A DNA stretch of 64,000 nucleotides, taken from assembly GCA_044378055.1 (NCBI GenBank), contig JBILXY010000005.1, positions 8,266 through 72,265 on the forward strand. The letters run 5' to 3'. The translations under genes and the position numbers were made by a program. The notes under the pieces are model-generated. The model did no database searches, was not told the DNA's origin, and saw only the letters and a list, made by a program, of their open reading frames with translations. Shown here one piece after another: positions 16,508 to 24,991 of this stretch (position 1 is its first letter; the number at the start of each line of letters is the position of its first letter). This stretch comes from JBILXY01 sp044378055. GTDB lineage: Bacteria > Patescibacteriota > JACMRA01.

Positions 16508-16532
16508 TTGTGGTAGTTACAAAAATTTGCAT
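16485..16532 (-). CDS. threonine-rich leader peptide of thrS
   Basis: A 15-codon open frame translates as MQIFVTTTTTAQIRE and ends in TAG. Codons 6-10 are five consecutive threonine codons using three different triplets (ACT, ACC, ACA, ACT, ACA), at 16517-16503, so several Thr-tRNAs are sampled. The ATG lies 7 bases after a consensus -10 box, exactly where transcription should begin, so the leader is probably translated from a leaderless mRNA. The stop codon lies in antiterminator segment 2. The design is that of ribosome-mediated attenuation peptides such as E. coli thrL, but the regulated gene here is the tRNA synthetase. Confidence 0.88.
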   Translation of the reverse strand: MQIFVTTTTTAQIRE

Positions 16533-16538
16533 ATTTTT

Positions 16539-16567
16539 ATTTTAAGCCAAGCTTGATTTAATGTCAA
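16539..16567 (-). promoter_or_regulatory. promoter of the thrS leader
   Basis: On the minus strand a perfect -35 box TTGACA (16567-16562), a 17-base spacer and the -10 box TAAAAT (16544-16539). The predicted start site falls at about 16532, the A of the leader-peptide ATG. Confidence 0.85.
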
Positions 16568-16646
16568 AAAAATATAACTTTACACTAATTTCAAAATACA
16601 ATTAAATTACAGAGTAATTGAAGTTACAAAAAAATTTGGAGAATAC

Positions 16647-16808
16647 ATGGCAATTAAAACTATAGTAACCTTCCCTGATAAAACTAGGGAGCCTGGCGAA
16701 GAATTTGAAACTTTGAATGAAGCATTAAAATATGTGGCTAAACTAAATAAAAATATGTTTTTTGAAGGCAAGCCGATCAAAAGTGCTAAAGTTGATTTAG
16801 AAACTTAA
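16647..16808 (+). CDS. small hypothetical protein (53 aa)
   Basis: A short open frame, M-A-I-K-T-I-V-T-F-P to L-E-T, with GGAG six bases before the ATG. The product is small, mixed-charge and soluble. It starts like a beta strand, then has an amphipathic helix (FETLNEALKYVAKLNKN). No family is recognised. It is divergent from the thrS leader promoter, and its stop codon interlocks (TTAA) with that of the convergent 16805-17704 gene. Good Shine-Dalgarno spacing and typical codon use support it. Confidence 0.55.
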   Translation: MAIKTIVTFPDKTREPGEEFETLNEALKYVAKLNKNMFFEGKPIKSAKVDLET

Positions 16809-17704
16809 TTATTAGCCCTATTCTTCTCGGCCTCCAAAGCTGATAATCCAAGTTTTATACTAGCAGTGAAAATCTGCTTTTTTCTATCTTCGGAAGCATA
16901 CGGCTCTTCTTTTAATTGATCAATCGCTAGTCTTATAATATCTGCTTTCTGTCCTTTTTCAAGAGAATCTATTGTTAGTGGGTCATTAGCATATAGACTT
17001 AGGAAGTCATATATTATATTTACATTATTTGCCGAGGCTTCTAAAGCTTGATCAAATGTTAATTCCAAATCAGTAAGATTCAGTTCAAAATATGATTTCA
17101 ATTGCTCTTTAGTTCTATTTAAAGGCTCTGTTATTTCTTTACTTAATCTTTGAGCGTCTTTATAAAGAGGATATAGTTCACTAGCATGTGTTTTTACCAA
17201 ATTTGAATCAAGCAAATTCAGTTTTTCACTATCATTATTTTCCAAAGCAGTTAAAACAATTTCCTGTAAATTTTTTGCTGTGTTATCTTTACCGTCTAAA
17301 GTTTGTATTTTTCTAATTAATTCTTGAACTTGAGAGTTCAATAGAGAATAAGTAAAATCTTTACCTTCGCTAAATAAATCATGCTCTTCTATCTGCTCAT
17401 CTAAAGCTCTTATCATATTATCACTATTTTCCTCAAGGTTTTGGCTGGAAATTGCCTCGTTTATTTTATTGATTAATTCTTTTTTCTCTTCTACAGAAAG
17501 CAAATTTAAATACCTGGTTCTATCTTCTTTTTTTATGGCAAAAGTGTCTGGCGCTGCATTAACCATTTTTCCAAGTTTAGCTATTTCAACTATCGGGTTA
17601 ATTTCTACTCCCGAATTAGCGTAAGCTCTTTCCATTTCCTCCCTAGCCTTGGGAAGTTCTCTTTGGGGAATTTGTTGTTTAGGTCTATCCAGTATATCAG
17701 GCAT
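16805..17704 (-). CDS. hypothetical helical protein (299 aa)
   Basis: Not recognised. The product is acidic and predicted almost entirely alpha-helical, without signal peptide or membrane helix. Stretches such as LLSVEEKKELINKINEAISS and KAREEMERAYANSGVEINP suggest helical bundles or coiled coils. It is followed upstream by another helical protein gene (17801-18538) on the same strand 96 bases away. The two share a basic, proline-containing N-terminal tail and may be a related pair of lineage-specific cytoplasmic proteins. Confidence 0.6.
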   Translation of the reverse strand: MPDILDRPKQQIPQRELPKAREEMERAYANSGVEINPIVEIAKLGKMVNAAPDTFAIKKEDRTRYLNLLSVEEKKELINKINEAISSQNLEENSDNMIRALDEQIEEHDLFSEGKDFTYSLLNSQVQELIRKIQTLDGKDNTAKNLQEIVLTALENNDSEKLNLLDSNLVKTHASELYPLYKDAQRLSKEITEPLNRTKEQLKSYFELNLTDLELTFDQALEASANNVNIIYDFLSLYANDPLTIDSLEKGQKADIIRLAIDQLKEEPYASEDRKKQIFTASIKLGLSALEAEKNRANN

Positions 17705-17800
17705 TTTGTTTTTGTTTTGAAAATTTTAACAGACTATTTGTTAAATAGCAATAATAAGTATGTCTGATTGATTATGTAAAAACTAGTTGATGAATTAAAC

Positions 17801-18538
17801 CTATTTATTTTGAGAATCTTTCGTTGGGAATTGTGTAATTTTTTCTTCTATATAATCAATTGTTTCTTCTAGACTACCATGCTCATTTATTAACTGAATA
17901 AAATGAGTTTTACCAAAAATTTCAGGATTATCTTTAACTAATTTACTCATCTCCACTATGTCTGTGTTATAGATTAAATTGGCTGCATTTCTTGCGCTTT
18001 CATATGCATAACTATCTTTTTTTTCTAACTTTTCTAAAAGACTTGTTTTTAATTTTGAAAAAGTAGCTGTTACTGATTGGATATCAATATTTTTTACTTT
18101 TTTTACATTTCTTGTCTTAACAAATGGAATTAATTTAAGACACATACTCATTAGATCATCATTAATATCTATCATTTCTAGAACCTGATCAACCATCTCG
18201 GCAGTTATTTCTTGCCTAACATCTGTATTTGAGGTATTCATTTCAGCTATCTTTAGTGCAGAAGCTTGAAGCAGATGTGAAAAAGTATTATCATTTTGAA
18301 ATTTATTAAATATTGCTTGTGAATGTTCATTGCAATTTGGAATCATTTCTTCGATTGCAGCGAATCTTGCAACGGCCTCCTTTTCTTTTTGCTCTGCTTT
18401 TTCACGAATTTCTCTTGACTTTTGTCGTTTTGATTCTTGCATGGCTTCTGCAGATAAAACATCCCTAGAATTTTCTTCTTGGCCAATTGAAGAAGGGGCG
18501 CGTTTTAATAAAGTTGGGTTATGTGCTGATTCAGACAT
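17801..18538 (-). CDS. hypothetical helical protein (245 aa)
   Basis: Not recognised. It has a disordered N-terminal segment, a highly charged coiled-coil-like stretch (SKRQKSREIREKAEQKEKEA, about residues 35-55), then a helical body to the C-terminus. No membrane helix. It lies divergent from the response-regulator gene and has a good promoter (TTGCTT, 17-base spacer, TATAAT at 18587-18559), which gives a leader of about 14 bases. It is adjacent to the similarly helical 16805-17704 gene. Confidence 0.6.
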   Translation of the reverse strand: MSESAHNPTLLKRAPSSIGQEENSRDVLSAEAMQESKRQKSREIREKAEQKEKEAVARFAAIEEMIPNCNEHSQAIFNKFQNDNTFSHLLQASALKIAEMNTSNTDVRQEITAEMVDQVLEMIDINDDLMSMCLKLIPFVKTRNVKKVKNIDIQSVTATFSKLKTSLLEKLEKKDSYAYESARNAANLIYNTDIVEMSKLVKDNPEIFGKTHFIQLINEHGSLEETIDYIEEKITQFPTKDSQNK

Positions 18539-18558
18539 ATTTTTTATTTTTTTGACAT

Positions 18559-18587
18559 ATTATACATCACAAACTGCTTTTAAGCAA
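18559..18587 (-). promoter_or_regulatory. promoter of the 245-aa gene
   Basis: Minus strand TTGCTT (18587-18582), a 17-base spacer and TATAAT (18564-18559). The start site would be near 18552, 14 bases before the ATG. Confidence 0.7.
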
Positions 18588-18623
18588 TTTAAACAAAGTC
18601 AGCTTGCCGTCATTTTAATTTGT

Positions 18624-18629
18624 TATAAT
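18624..18629 (+). promoter_or_regulatory. extended -10 box of the response regulator gene
   Basis: TGTTATAAT gives an extended -10 (TG at 18621-18622, TATAAT at 18624-18629). The predicted start site near 18636 is about 7 bases before the ATG, so the leader is nearly absent. No clear -35 box was found, as expected for an extended -10 promoter. Confidence 0.6.
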
Positions 18630-18642
18630 ATAAATACAAACT

Positions 18643-19317
18643 ATGTCTCATATTCTAATAATTGAGGATGAAGAAAGAATGGCCGCCACTTTAAGGAAAG
18701 GCTTGGAAAAAGAGGACTTTAAAGTAAGCATTATTAGCAACGGCCTGGCAGCCAGAGTAACAAATATAACTAACTACGATTTAGTTCTTTTAGATTGGAT
18801 GCTTCCAGGGGTTTCTGGAATTGATTTGCTTCACCATTGGCGTAAACTTAAGTATTCTACACCAATTATAATGTTAACCGCCAGAGATGGGCTTACCGAT
18901 ACTGTAACCGGGCTAGATTTTGGTGCCGACGATTATATTTCCAAGTTTTTTAAATGGCCTGAATTAATTGCTAGAATAAATTCTTTATTAAGAAGAACTA
19001 GGACTGAAGCAAACCTTGTAAAGGGTATTGAATTCGACAGAACTAACCAAATATTTTTAGAAGATAGCATTCCAGTAAATTTAACTGCAACAGAATTCAA
19101 CATTCTAAAATACTTTTTTGATCATCCAAACGCTTTAATTACTAGAACAAGTTTACTTCTTTCAGTCTATCAAGATTCCAAAGAAACCTTTTCAAATGTA
19201 ATTGAAAGACATATCAAATCAATAAGACAAAAATTTAATTATGACCCTATTTCAACAATTCGCGGACTCGGTTACAGGCTACGGTCTTCCAGCTCAGTTC
19301 AAAGCCACAAGGATTAA
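18643..19317 (+). CDS. OmpR-family response regulator
   Basis: DNA-binding response regulator of 224 residues. The receiver domain has the acidic pocket (IIEDEE), the phospho-acceptor Asp51 in LVLLDWMLPG, Thr79 in IIMLTARDG and Lys101 in DDYISKFFKW. The usual KPF is KFF here. The C-terminal winged helix (residues about 128-217) carries LTATEFNILKYFFDHPNALI and VIERHIKSIRQKF and ends RGLGYRL, the OmpR/PhoB signature. It acts with the histidine kinase gene that overlaps its last 77 bases. Target genes are unknown. Confidence 0.94.
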   Translation: MSHILIIEDEERMAATLRKGLEKEDFKVSIISNGLAARVTNITNYDLVLLDWMLPGVSGIDLLHHWRKLKYSTPIIMLTARDGLTDTVTGLDFGADDYISKFFKWPELIARINSLLRRTRTEANLVKGIEFDRTNQIFLEDSIPVNLTATEFNILKYFFDHPNALITRTSLLLSVYQDSKETFSNVIERHIKSIRQKFNYDPISTIRGLGYRLRSSSSVQSHKD

Positions 19318-20182
19318 ACTAACTTTCATAGTTTTTATTCTATTAAGCATTCTCTTAATTTTAGGAGGTCTAAATTATTATGATAACAGCAGGCAAGGTT
19401 TAGAAAATTTAAGAAACCAAATTGATATTCAAATTGATAAAGAAAGACCAAGACTTAGAAATCAAATTGATCTGATTGAAGAAAGCAGAATTAAAGCCCT
19501 AGGAAGAATTCAGTTTCAAATTATTCTTAACAATCTTTTGTTGGTTTTAGTTTTGTGCGTACTAACCTGGGAAGCCCTATATTTCTTACTTTTACCTCTT
19601 GCAAAAGCCACCAAGGCAAGGGAGGATTTCTTAATCAGGGCAAGCCATGAACTGCGAACACCTCTGGCCATTCTTCATTCAGAAATTAGCTTATCTTTAA
19701 CAGAAAAAGATTACAATAAATTAATAAAAATTAACCAAGAATCATTGCTGGAAATTGAAAGACTGCAAACATTAAGTGATACTTTACTGGGTCGAAATAT
19801 TCCTAAATCAAGTAAAGTTAATGTTGAAAAATTAGTTTCAGATATTTGGGAGAATTTGGAAAGCATAAATTCAAAGGAGATTAAATTGAGCATTCTTTCT
19901 AAAAAAAGTTTATACATTACCACCGACTCAATCAAATTTTACCAGTTAATATTTAGCATTCTTGAAAATATTATTAAACATGGAAAAGTCAATACTTTAT
20001 GTTCAGTTTTTATTGATAATAATATTGTTTTTGAAAATGAAACTAATCAAAATAATTATTCAGCTGGAACAGGGATGAGTATAATGCAAAGTTTAGCCCA
20101 AGATTTAAATTTTGATTTTACTTGGGAAAACAATGGAAATATTCACAAAACCGTTTTAATATTAAAAACTCAGCGTGATTAA
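19241..20182 (+). CDS. sensor histidine kinase
   Basis: Membrane sensor kinase of 313 residues, the partner of the preceding regulator. The first helix (about residues 27-43) and second helix (about 97-119) enclose a short external loop of about 50 residues rich in Arg and Gln. The HisKA domain has the H-box RASHELRTPLAI with His136. The ATPase domain is reduced: an N-box around SILENIIKHG and a G-box around GTGMSIM are visible, but the total length is short. The chosen ATG lies inside the regulator gene, giving an unusually long 77-base overlap. Its stop interlocks with the convergent EamA gene. Confidence 0.88.
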   Translation: MTLFQQFADSVTGYGLPAQFKATRIKLTFIVFILLSILLILGGLNYYDNSRQGLENLRNQIDIQIDKERPRLRNQIDLIEESRIKALGRIQFQIILNNLLLVLVLCVLTWEALYFLLLPLAKATKAREDFLIRASHELRTPLAILHSEISLSLTEKDYNKLIKINQESLLEIERLQTLSDTLLGRNIPKSSKVNVEKLVSDIWENLESINSKEIKLSILSKKSLYITTDSIKFYQLIFSILENIIKHGKVNTLCSVFIDNNIVFENETNQNNYSAGTGMSIMQSLAQDLNFDFTWENNGNIHKTVLILKTQRD

Positions 20183-21039
20183 ACAGTTGGTAGAAAAATA
20201 ATTAATAAAACCCCAGCTATCATAAAACAGCCTGCTATTAATTTTTGGTAGAATCTATCTTCATTCCAGATAAACTTTCCATAAACAATGTTCAGCAAGG
20301 TATCCATTCTTCTTACAGCGCCAACATAAGCTGGTTGAGAAACCAAAGCCACTGAATTAAATTCACCAACCCAAGTGAAGAAAGATAAGGAAGTAAGCCA
20401 CAAATTTGTATCTTTAAAAATTTCTTTTTTCGGAAATTTAGTTCCTAAAATTACAATATCAACCAACATTAAAACAACAGTAATAATTAGGTTTACAGCG
20501 GAAACAAAACCTAGAATACTCGAGCTTCGTATTCCAACCACAAATCCAACACTTCCAAAACTCCAGATTAAAGCAACCAACAAAGCTAAAGTTGAACCTA
20601 AACTAAATTTAATATTAATACCTTTTTTGTTTATTTTAGCATGGGCCAGAATTGATCCAAAAACAATTAAAATAACTCCGATTAATCCATTAGTATTGAA
20701 TGGTGAATTTAAGAATACAATATTAATAAAATATGAAAAAGCAGGACCCAAGGAAAGCATTGGTACTACTATGGAAAGATCTTCAATTTTTAAGGCGTAA
20801 ATGAGCAATAAATTTCCAACTATTTCCAAAAGAATTGTACCCATTAATAGCCACAGAAAATCTCCGTTCAAACTTGGCAGACCAAACCAGAATATAAAAA
20901 ATAAATAAACTGGAATAGCAAGCAACCCAGGCATCCACAAAATAGTTATAGGACTTAATCTTGAAGAAAGTTCTTTACGGATTGGAGAAACTAAAGAAGA
21001 ACAAAAGCCGGAAAAAACTGCGTACCAAAACCAAAGCAT
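20179..21039 (-). CDS. EamA/DMT-superfamily transporter
   Basis: Predicted ten-helix membrane protein of 286 residues with two similar halves, as in EamA (drug/metabolite transporter) proteins. The N-terminal start FWYAVFSGFCSSLVSPIRKE and the second-half start SLGSTLALLVALIWSFGSVG are typical positions. Helix ten ends in GVLLIIFLP. Family members export or exchange metabolites, so the substrate here is open. It converges on the histidine kinase gene with a 4-base overlap of stop codons. Confidence 0.85.
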   Translation of the reverse strand: MLWFWYAVFSGFCSSLVSPIRKELSSRLSPITILWMPGLLAIPVYLFFIFWFGLPSLNGDFLWLLMGTILLEIVGNLLLIYALKIEDLSIVVPMLSLGPAFSYFINIVFLNSPFNTNGLIGVILIVFGSILAHAKINKKGINIKFSLGSTLALLVALIWSFGSVGFVVGIRSSSILGFVSAVNLIITVVLMLVDIVILGTKFPKKEIFKDTNLWLTSLSFFTWVGEFNSVALVSQPAYVGAVRRMDTLLNIVYGKFIWNEDRFYQKLIAGCFMIAGVLLIIFLPTV

Positions 21040-21079
21040 TTTATTAGCTTAGTTTTAAAAGAAAATCTGGTCAAAGCAT

Positions 21080-22792
21080 TTACCAACTTCCGCCTCCGCC
21101 TGAAAAACCTCCGCCTCCACCCCCTCCGCTTGAACTGTCGCTTGGTGGAGTATAAAATGCTGCAACTGCGTAACCTGCATAAAAAGAATTAACTGATGAA
21201 ACTTCGCTTGAATCTGGAATTAGTTTTCCAAAATACTTTTGATACTTAGGTAAAATTCCGAAACTGGCAGCAAATGGTACACTGACAAGATATTTCTGAA
21301 TTCCATCTTTAGGATTATTGCTGAAATCCAGCTTTAATATTTCTACATGCTCTAAATAATATTTGTACCTTGTGCAATATCCTGTAATTTCCAAACCTAA
21401 ATTGTTCAATCTGGCCCATTTGGCAAAAATAAAGTAAACACCTGGAAGACTAAAGAAAAAAGCCCAAAGTAATAAAGTTGACCAACTATTCCCCAATAAA
21501 ATTGCAGACTGCAAAACAGAAAATACTATCGCACCTAAAACAAATATTGCAAAACCATACAGTAAAGTCCAGAGAATAGGAGAATTTAGTGGTTTTTTGT
21601 CGTAATACTGCGATAATGATAGTTTAATGCTATTCTGGGTTTCTTCCAAATGGGTAGCAGGGCTAATTTTAGTAGAAAGAATGCCTTCATTTACACCTAA
21701 TTTAGCCACAGCTTCAATAGTTTCGTTATAAATGGACGGGAGATGATTATTGGTTGGCAAGTCTTTGTGAAGGCTTATGGTAATATCTTTAGAACCTTCC
21801 TTAATTGGTTCAATTTTTAATATTTTCTTATGATTAAGCCACAAAATATAGCTTAGCAGAATATTTTTAACATCAAATTGTCCATCACCCACAAGATAAC
21901 TTGCCTGCCAAGGTAACAACTTTGGCTCTTCAAATTCAGGTCTATCCAATTTCTGTTTCCCCCATTCATCTCTAGCTATATAATACCAGATTAAATATAA
22001 AGCATAATTAACTAAAATTAACAGAAGTAAATATGGCCAAGTACTTAGGAAAATACTAATAAACAAAGAAGAGGCTGGCTTATCATTGTTAAGTTTTACT
22101 TGAAGTGGATTTTTATCACAATTTTTATATTCTCTTAAATCTTGTTCTGTAATTACATTCTGGGAATCTGGGTAAAGTTGGTTTAAAAATTCTGCATCAG
22201 GATTTGGTGTAACTTTGGCTTGCCCGTCTATTCCACAAAACATATTTCCATTATATTTTAAAGAAAGCTGTCTAATTGTTTCAGTCCAATCATTCAAAAA
22301 AATAAAATTATAGGCTACATCTGGGTTGTAATCTGCTTCAATTTCTAAACCGTAAGAGTAAAAACCTGGGTCGATGAACACATTTTTATCTCCTATCCTA
22401 ATTCTGAATTCGCTCCATTCGTTTATTAATTCATATTTTTCACTGCTCCAATCTAAAGTTTCAGCACATTTTAAATCACATTTTTCGTTAGATTTGGCTT
22501 TTATAACATTTTTTACTGAATATTCCGTCCACACACCATCTTGATTTTTAGGTAAGGCCAGAAAAACCCCTCGGCTTGGTTTGTTAAACTTTTCGGTAAT
22601 AAAATACTTTATTGTAATTTTCTTATTGGAAGTGTTTGTAGATGAAACTATTGAAATGTTAGCTGTTTCATTGGATATTTCATCAGCTTTTACAGGCAAA
22701 GATGGCAGACAAACTAATATACCCAGCAGCCCAAGAAAAGCAATTTTGTTTTTTAAATAGATAGGTATCATAATAAGTTGTACCGTAGCCAT
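21080..22792 (-). CDS. DUF2207 membrane protein
   Basis: Secreted-to-membrane protein of 570 residues. An N-terminal signal peptide (KNKIAFLGLLGILVCLPSLPVKA) leads to an external domain with DWTETIRQLSLKYNG-like beta strands. A helix near residue 250 and further helices near residues 405-455 follow, then the glycine-rich C-terminus ending GGGGGFSGGGGSW, which is diagnostic of DUF2207. Family function is unknown; members occur in the envelopes of monoderm bacteria. An alternative ATG at 22771, just before the signal peptide core, is equally plausible as the start. Confidence 0.9.
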   Translation of the reverse strand: MATVQLIMIPIYLKNKIAFLGLLGILVCLPSLPVKADEISNETANISIVSSTNTSNKKITIKYFITEKFNKPSRGVFLALPKNQDGVWTEYSVKNVIKAKSNEKCDLKCAETLDWSSEKYELINEWSEFRIRIGDKNVFIDPGFYSYGLEIEADYNPDVAYNFIFLNDWTETIRQLSLKYNGNMFCGIDGQAKVTPNPDAEFLNQLYPDSQNVITEQDLREYKNCDKNPLQVKLNNDKPASSLFISIFLSTWPYLLLLILVNYALYLIWYYIARDEWGKQKLDRPEFEEPKLLPWQASYLVGDGQFDVKNILLSYILWLNHKKILKIEPIKEGSKDITISLHKDLPTNNHLPSIYNETIEAVAKLGVNEGILSTKISPATHLEETQNSIKLSLSQYYDKKPLNSPILWTLLYGFAIFVLGAIVFSVLQSAILLGNSWSTLLLWAFFFSLPGVYFIFAKWARLNNLGLEITGYCTRYKYYLEHVEILKLDFSNNPKDGIQKYLVSVPFAASFGILPKYQKYFGKLIPDSSEVSSVNSFYAGYAVAAFYTPPSDSSSGGGGGGGFSGGGGSW

Positions 22793-23109
22793 TAACTAGT
22801 ATTCAGTTTTGGTCAATCCTCGCGATTTGAAAGAATATTCACCAAGGCTGTGGATAACTTACTTATACAGAATAATTCTAATTCAAAATGCTTCTTGAAT
22901 ATTTCAAAAGCCTAGATATTTAACTAGTAAAAAGTATAAAATACCACTTAACAGTTTGTCTGAATTTACTTAGCTTTCTAAGCTATTTAGTTTTAAAAGA
23001 AGGTGATAATCTTTGACAAACCAGGTTAATTATCTTATTATAACAATATATACTTGATCTAAAAATTAAGTAGACTTTATGGACAAGGCCTAAAAAGCCT
23101 GAAAACAAT
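22793..23109. other. intergenic region between DUF2207 and LysM/M23 genes
   Basis: This 317-base divergent region holds one strong plus-strand promoter (23013-23041). A small hairpin (AGGC...GCCT at 23085-23099) lies in the leader just before the M23 start codon. A single DnaA-box-like nonamer, TGTGGATAA, is at 22849-22857. No coding frame or RNA gene is apparent. Confidence 0.6.
23013..23041 (+). promoter_or_regulatory. promoter of the LysM/M23 gene
   Basis: Perfect -35 TTGACA (23013-23018), a 17-base spacer and -10 TATTAT (23036-23041). The start site would be near 23048, giving a leader of about 60 bases, longer than most in this window. Confidence 0.8.
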
Positions 23110-24606
23110 ATGAGTTACAACGATATAGAATCAATCAACCCCTACGGATACCAGCCTAACTTTATTTTAGTAAATAAGCCATCCAAAGGATCCTTCTTCG
23201 GAGACATAGTACCTGTTTACAGAACTACTCAAGAACTTAGCAATGTAATTGTTACATCTTGGGAAGGTCTTTCCAGCTTTATCTTAAATAGTAGCAACTT
23301 TTTAGTTTGCGTACTAAGTTTTCTAAGTCAGGCCATTAATAATACTGCCTATCAAAGCTATTTAATTATTAATTCTGCTTATCAACAGGTTTTAGAAATG
23401 CCAGAAATTCTTGGCGGTGTTAGCAGTAAATTACAGATTGCATTTGAAACTTTAGCCCAGGAAAGCACTCGTGAATTATGGTGGTTAGAAGTTAAACTTG
23501 ATGTAAGAACACTAATTGATCAAGCAACTTCCAGTATTAACAGCATTTGGAAAGTTTTACAAAAGTTTTACTTAGCTGCTTTAATTTTTCTATGTTTAGG
23601 ATTTTTGAATTTAAGTACACCATTACTCGCTTCAAATAACTCTAATAGCTTTTTAACAAAATTTTTGAATAATAATAGCTATGTTTCACAATCTAGCTTG
23701 CTTGCTTCCAAAGATTTTCAAGTTACTACCAATTTAGCTACAACCAATAGCGCAGTAGTAATTTCTACAGTTTCAGTTTACACAGTAAAAGAAGGTGACA
23801 CTTTAGATAAAATTGCAGAATCCTTTGGAATTAAAACACAAACTATTTGTTTCAACAATTACGGAACTGCTGAAGCTTGCACAATGAAAGTAGGAGATAA
23901 ATTATATATTCCTTGGGTTGATGGATACATTTATAACTTAACTAAAGATGTTTTAGCTAGCGATTTATCTAGCACTTATGGTTTAACAGTAGAAGAAATT
24001 GTTAGCTATAATAATTACAGCTATAACCCTGTAACCCTTAACTTCCCTAAAGATAGTTTAGTTTTAATCCCAGGAACCGATTTTGCTAAGATTTCCGAAG
24101 CCAACAAAAAAGAACAAGCCAGACTTGATGCAGCTACAAAGAGTGCAGAACAAGCAGCTAGAACTAAAAACCTTAGCAGCCAAGCTATTCCAAGAACAAC
24201 TGCCTTACCAGATTTAAACTATATGAAAGGTGGTTTCATTTGGCCAACTGTAGGTTTCGTAAGTAGATGTGTTCAACCAGGCCACATTGCTTGTGATATT
24301 GCTAACCATTCTTCTCCTGCCATTGTTGCTTCCAAGGGAGGAACCGTTTCAGCAGTTTATAGATATGATGTTGTAGGTTATGGTTTAGCTGTTGTTGTTG
24401 ACCACGGTAGAGACGAAAATGGAAGATCTCAGAAAACACTTTACGCTCATATGTCTGAAATTAGTGTGACTAAAGGACAGAAAGTAAATCAAGGTGATCA
24501 GTTAGGATTTATGGGTCAAACTGGATACGCTTCAGGAATTCACCTTCACTACGAATGTATAATCGACGGTGTAAAACAAGATCCATTACAGGTTTGCTTA
24601 CCATAG
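23110..24606 (+). CDS. LysM and M23 peptidoglycan endopeptidase
   Basis: Cell-wall hydrolase of 498 residues. An N-terminal soluble region of about 155 residues is followed by one membrane helix (YLAALIFLCLGFLNLSTPLL), then two LysM domains (first: YTVKEGDTLDKIAESFGI ... VGDKLYIP) for peptidoglycan binding. A linker leads to a C-terminal M23/LytM domain. The zinc ligands are all present: HIACD (HxxxD), LYAHMS and HLHYE near residue 478. It is therefore likely an active glycyl or peptide-bond endopeptidase acting outside the membrane. The long intracellular N-terminal part is unusual. It has its own promoter. Confidence 0.93.
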   Translation: MSYNDIESINPYGYQPNFILVNKPSKGSFFGDIVPVYRTTQELSNVIVTSWEGLSSFILNSSNFLVCVLSFLSQAINNTAYQSYLIINSAYQQVLEMPEILGGVSSKLQIAFETLAQESTRELWWLEVKLDVRTLIDQATSSINSIWKVLQKFYLAALIFLCLGFLNLSTPLLASNNSNSFLTKFLNNNSYVSQSSLLASKDFQVTTNLATTNSAVVISTVSVYTVKEGDTLDKIAESFGIKTQTICFNNYGTAEACTMKVGDKLYIPWVDGYIYNLTKDVLASDLSSTYGLTVEEIVSYNNYSYNPVTLNFPKDSLVLIPGTDFAKISEANKKEQARLDAATKSAEQAARTKNLSSQAIPRTTALPDLNYMKGGFIWPTVGFVSRCVQPGHIACDIANHSSPAIVASKGGTVSAVYRYDVVGYGLAVVVDHGRDENGRSQKTLYAHMSEISVTKGQKVNQGDQLGFMGQTGYASGIHLHYECIIDGVKQDPLQVCLP

Positions 24607-24624
24607 GACTGTATTTCTCATTAA

Positions 24625-24654
24625 TAAAAAATAGCCACCATTAATCGGTGGCTA
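24625..24654 (-). terminator. terminator between M23 and the 92-aa gene
   Basis: Perfect 8-bp stem TAGCCACC/GGTGGCTA with a 7-nt loop. On the minus strand it is followed by TTTTTTATT, so it best serves the 24652-24930 gene, whose stop codon lies in the stem. It may also help end the plus-strand M23 transcript. Confidence 0.8.
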
Positions 24655-24930
24655 AATAAATACTAGGAAAAGCTGATTATTAGTTTTATCATTAGTATAA
24701 ATACCTAAATCATTGAATATATGAATTAGTGTACTTTTAAAATATTCACAGTCAATACCGACTGGAATACATACAATTATCTGATATAAACAACCATATC
24801 TTATATCAAGTCGGTAATCAAACAGATTCCAGTAAGTTCTTTTAATGAAGCTGATTAGTTCTATATCAGGCTTAGAATCTAGGGAAAATATAATACAATC
24901 ATTTTCTGTCCGAACGCTTAAAATCACCAT
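24652..24930 (-). CDS. small hypothetical protein (92 aa)
   Basis: Not recognised. The product is compact and strand-rich with conserved-looking cysteines (NDCIIFS, RYGCLYQIIVC, GIDCEYF), so an alpha/beta fold is possible; no membrane helix or signal peptide is evident. It converges on the M23 gene and ends in a strong terminator. Upstream it is separated by 61 bases from the 3' end of the polysaccharide ligase-like gene on the same strand. Confidence 0.55.
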   Translation of the reverse strand: MVILSVRTENDCIIFSLDSKPDIELISFIKRTYWNLFDYRLDIRYGCLYQIIVCIPVGIDCEYFKSTLIHIFNDLGIYTNDKTNNQLFLVFI

Positions 24931-24991
24931 TTTGTAATCTAAATAGAGTCTGTTTTAAATTTAAATTGTTTAGTCTCATTCGTCAAAAAAA

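Noticed and set aside
22849..22857. TGTGGATAA, an exact DnaA-box nonamer between DUF2207 and M23 genes
   Set aside because: A single copy is expected by chance about as often as not in 64 kb on two strands. No cluster or AT-rich unwinding element was found, so it is not evidence for an origin.
23077..23091. Tiny upstream frame M-D-K-A in the M23 leader
   Set aside because: It is only four codons long with no biased codon set, and the following hairpin has no competing partner. There is nothing to suggest attenuation like that at thrS.
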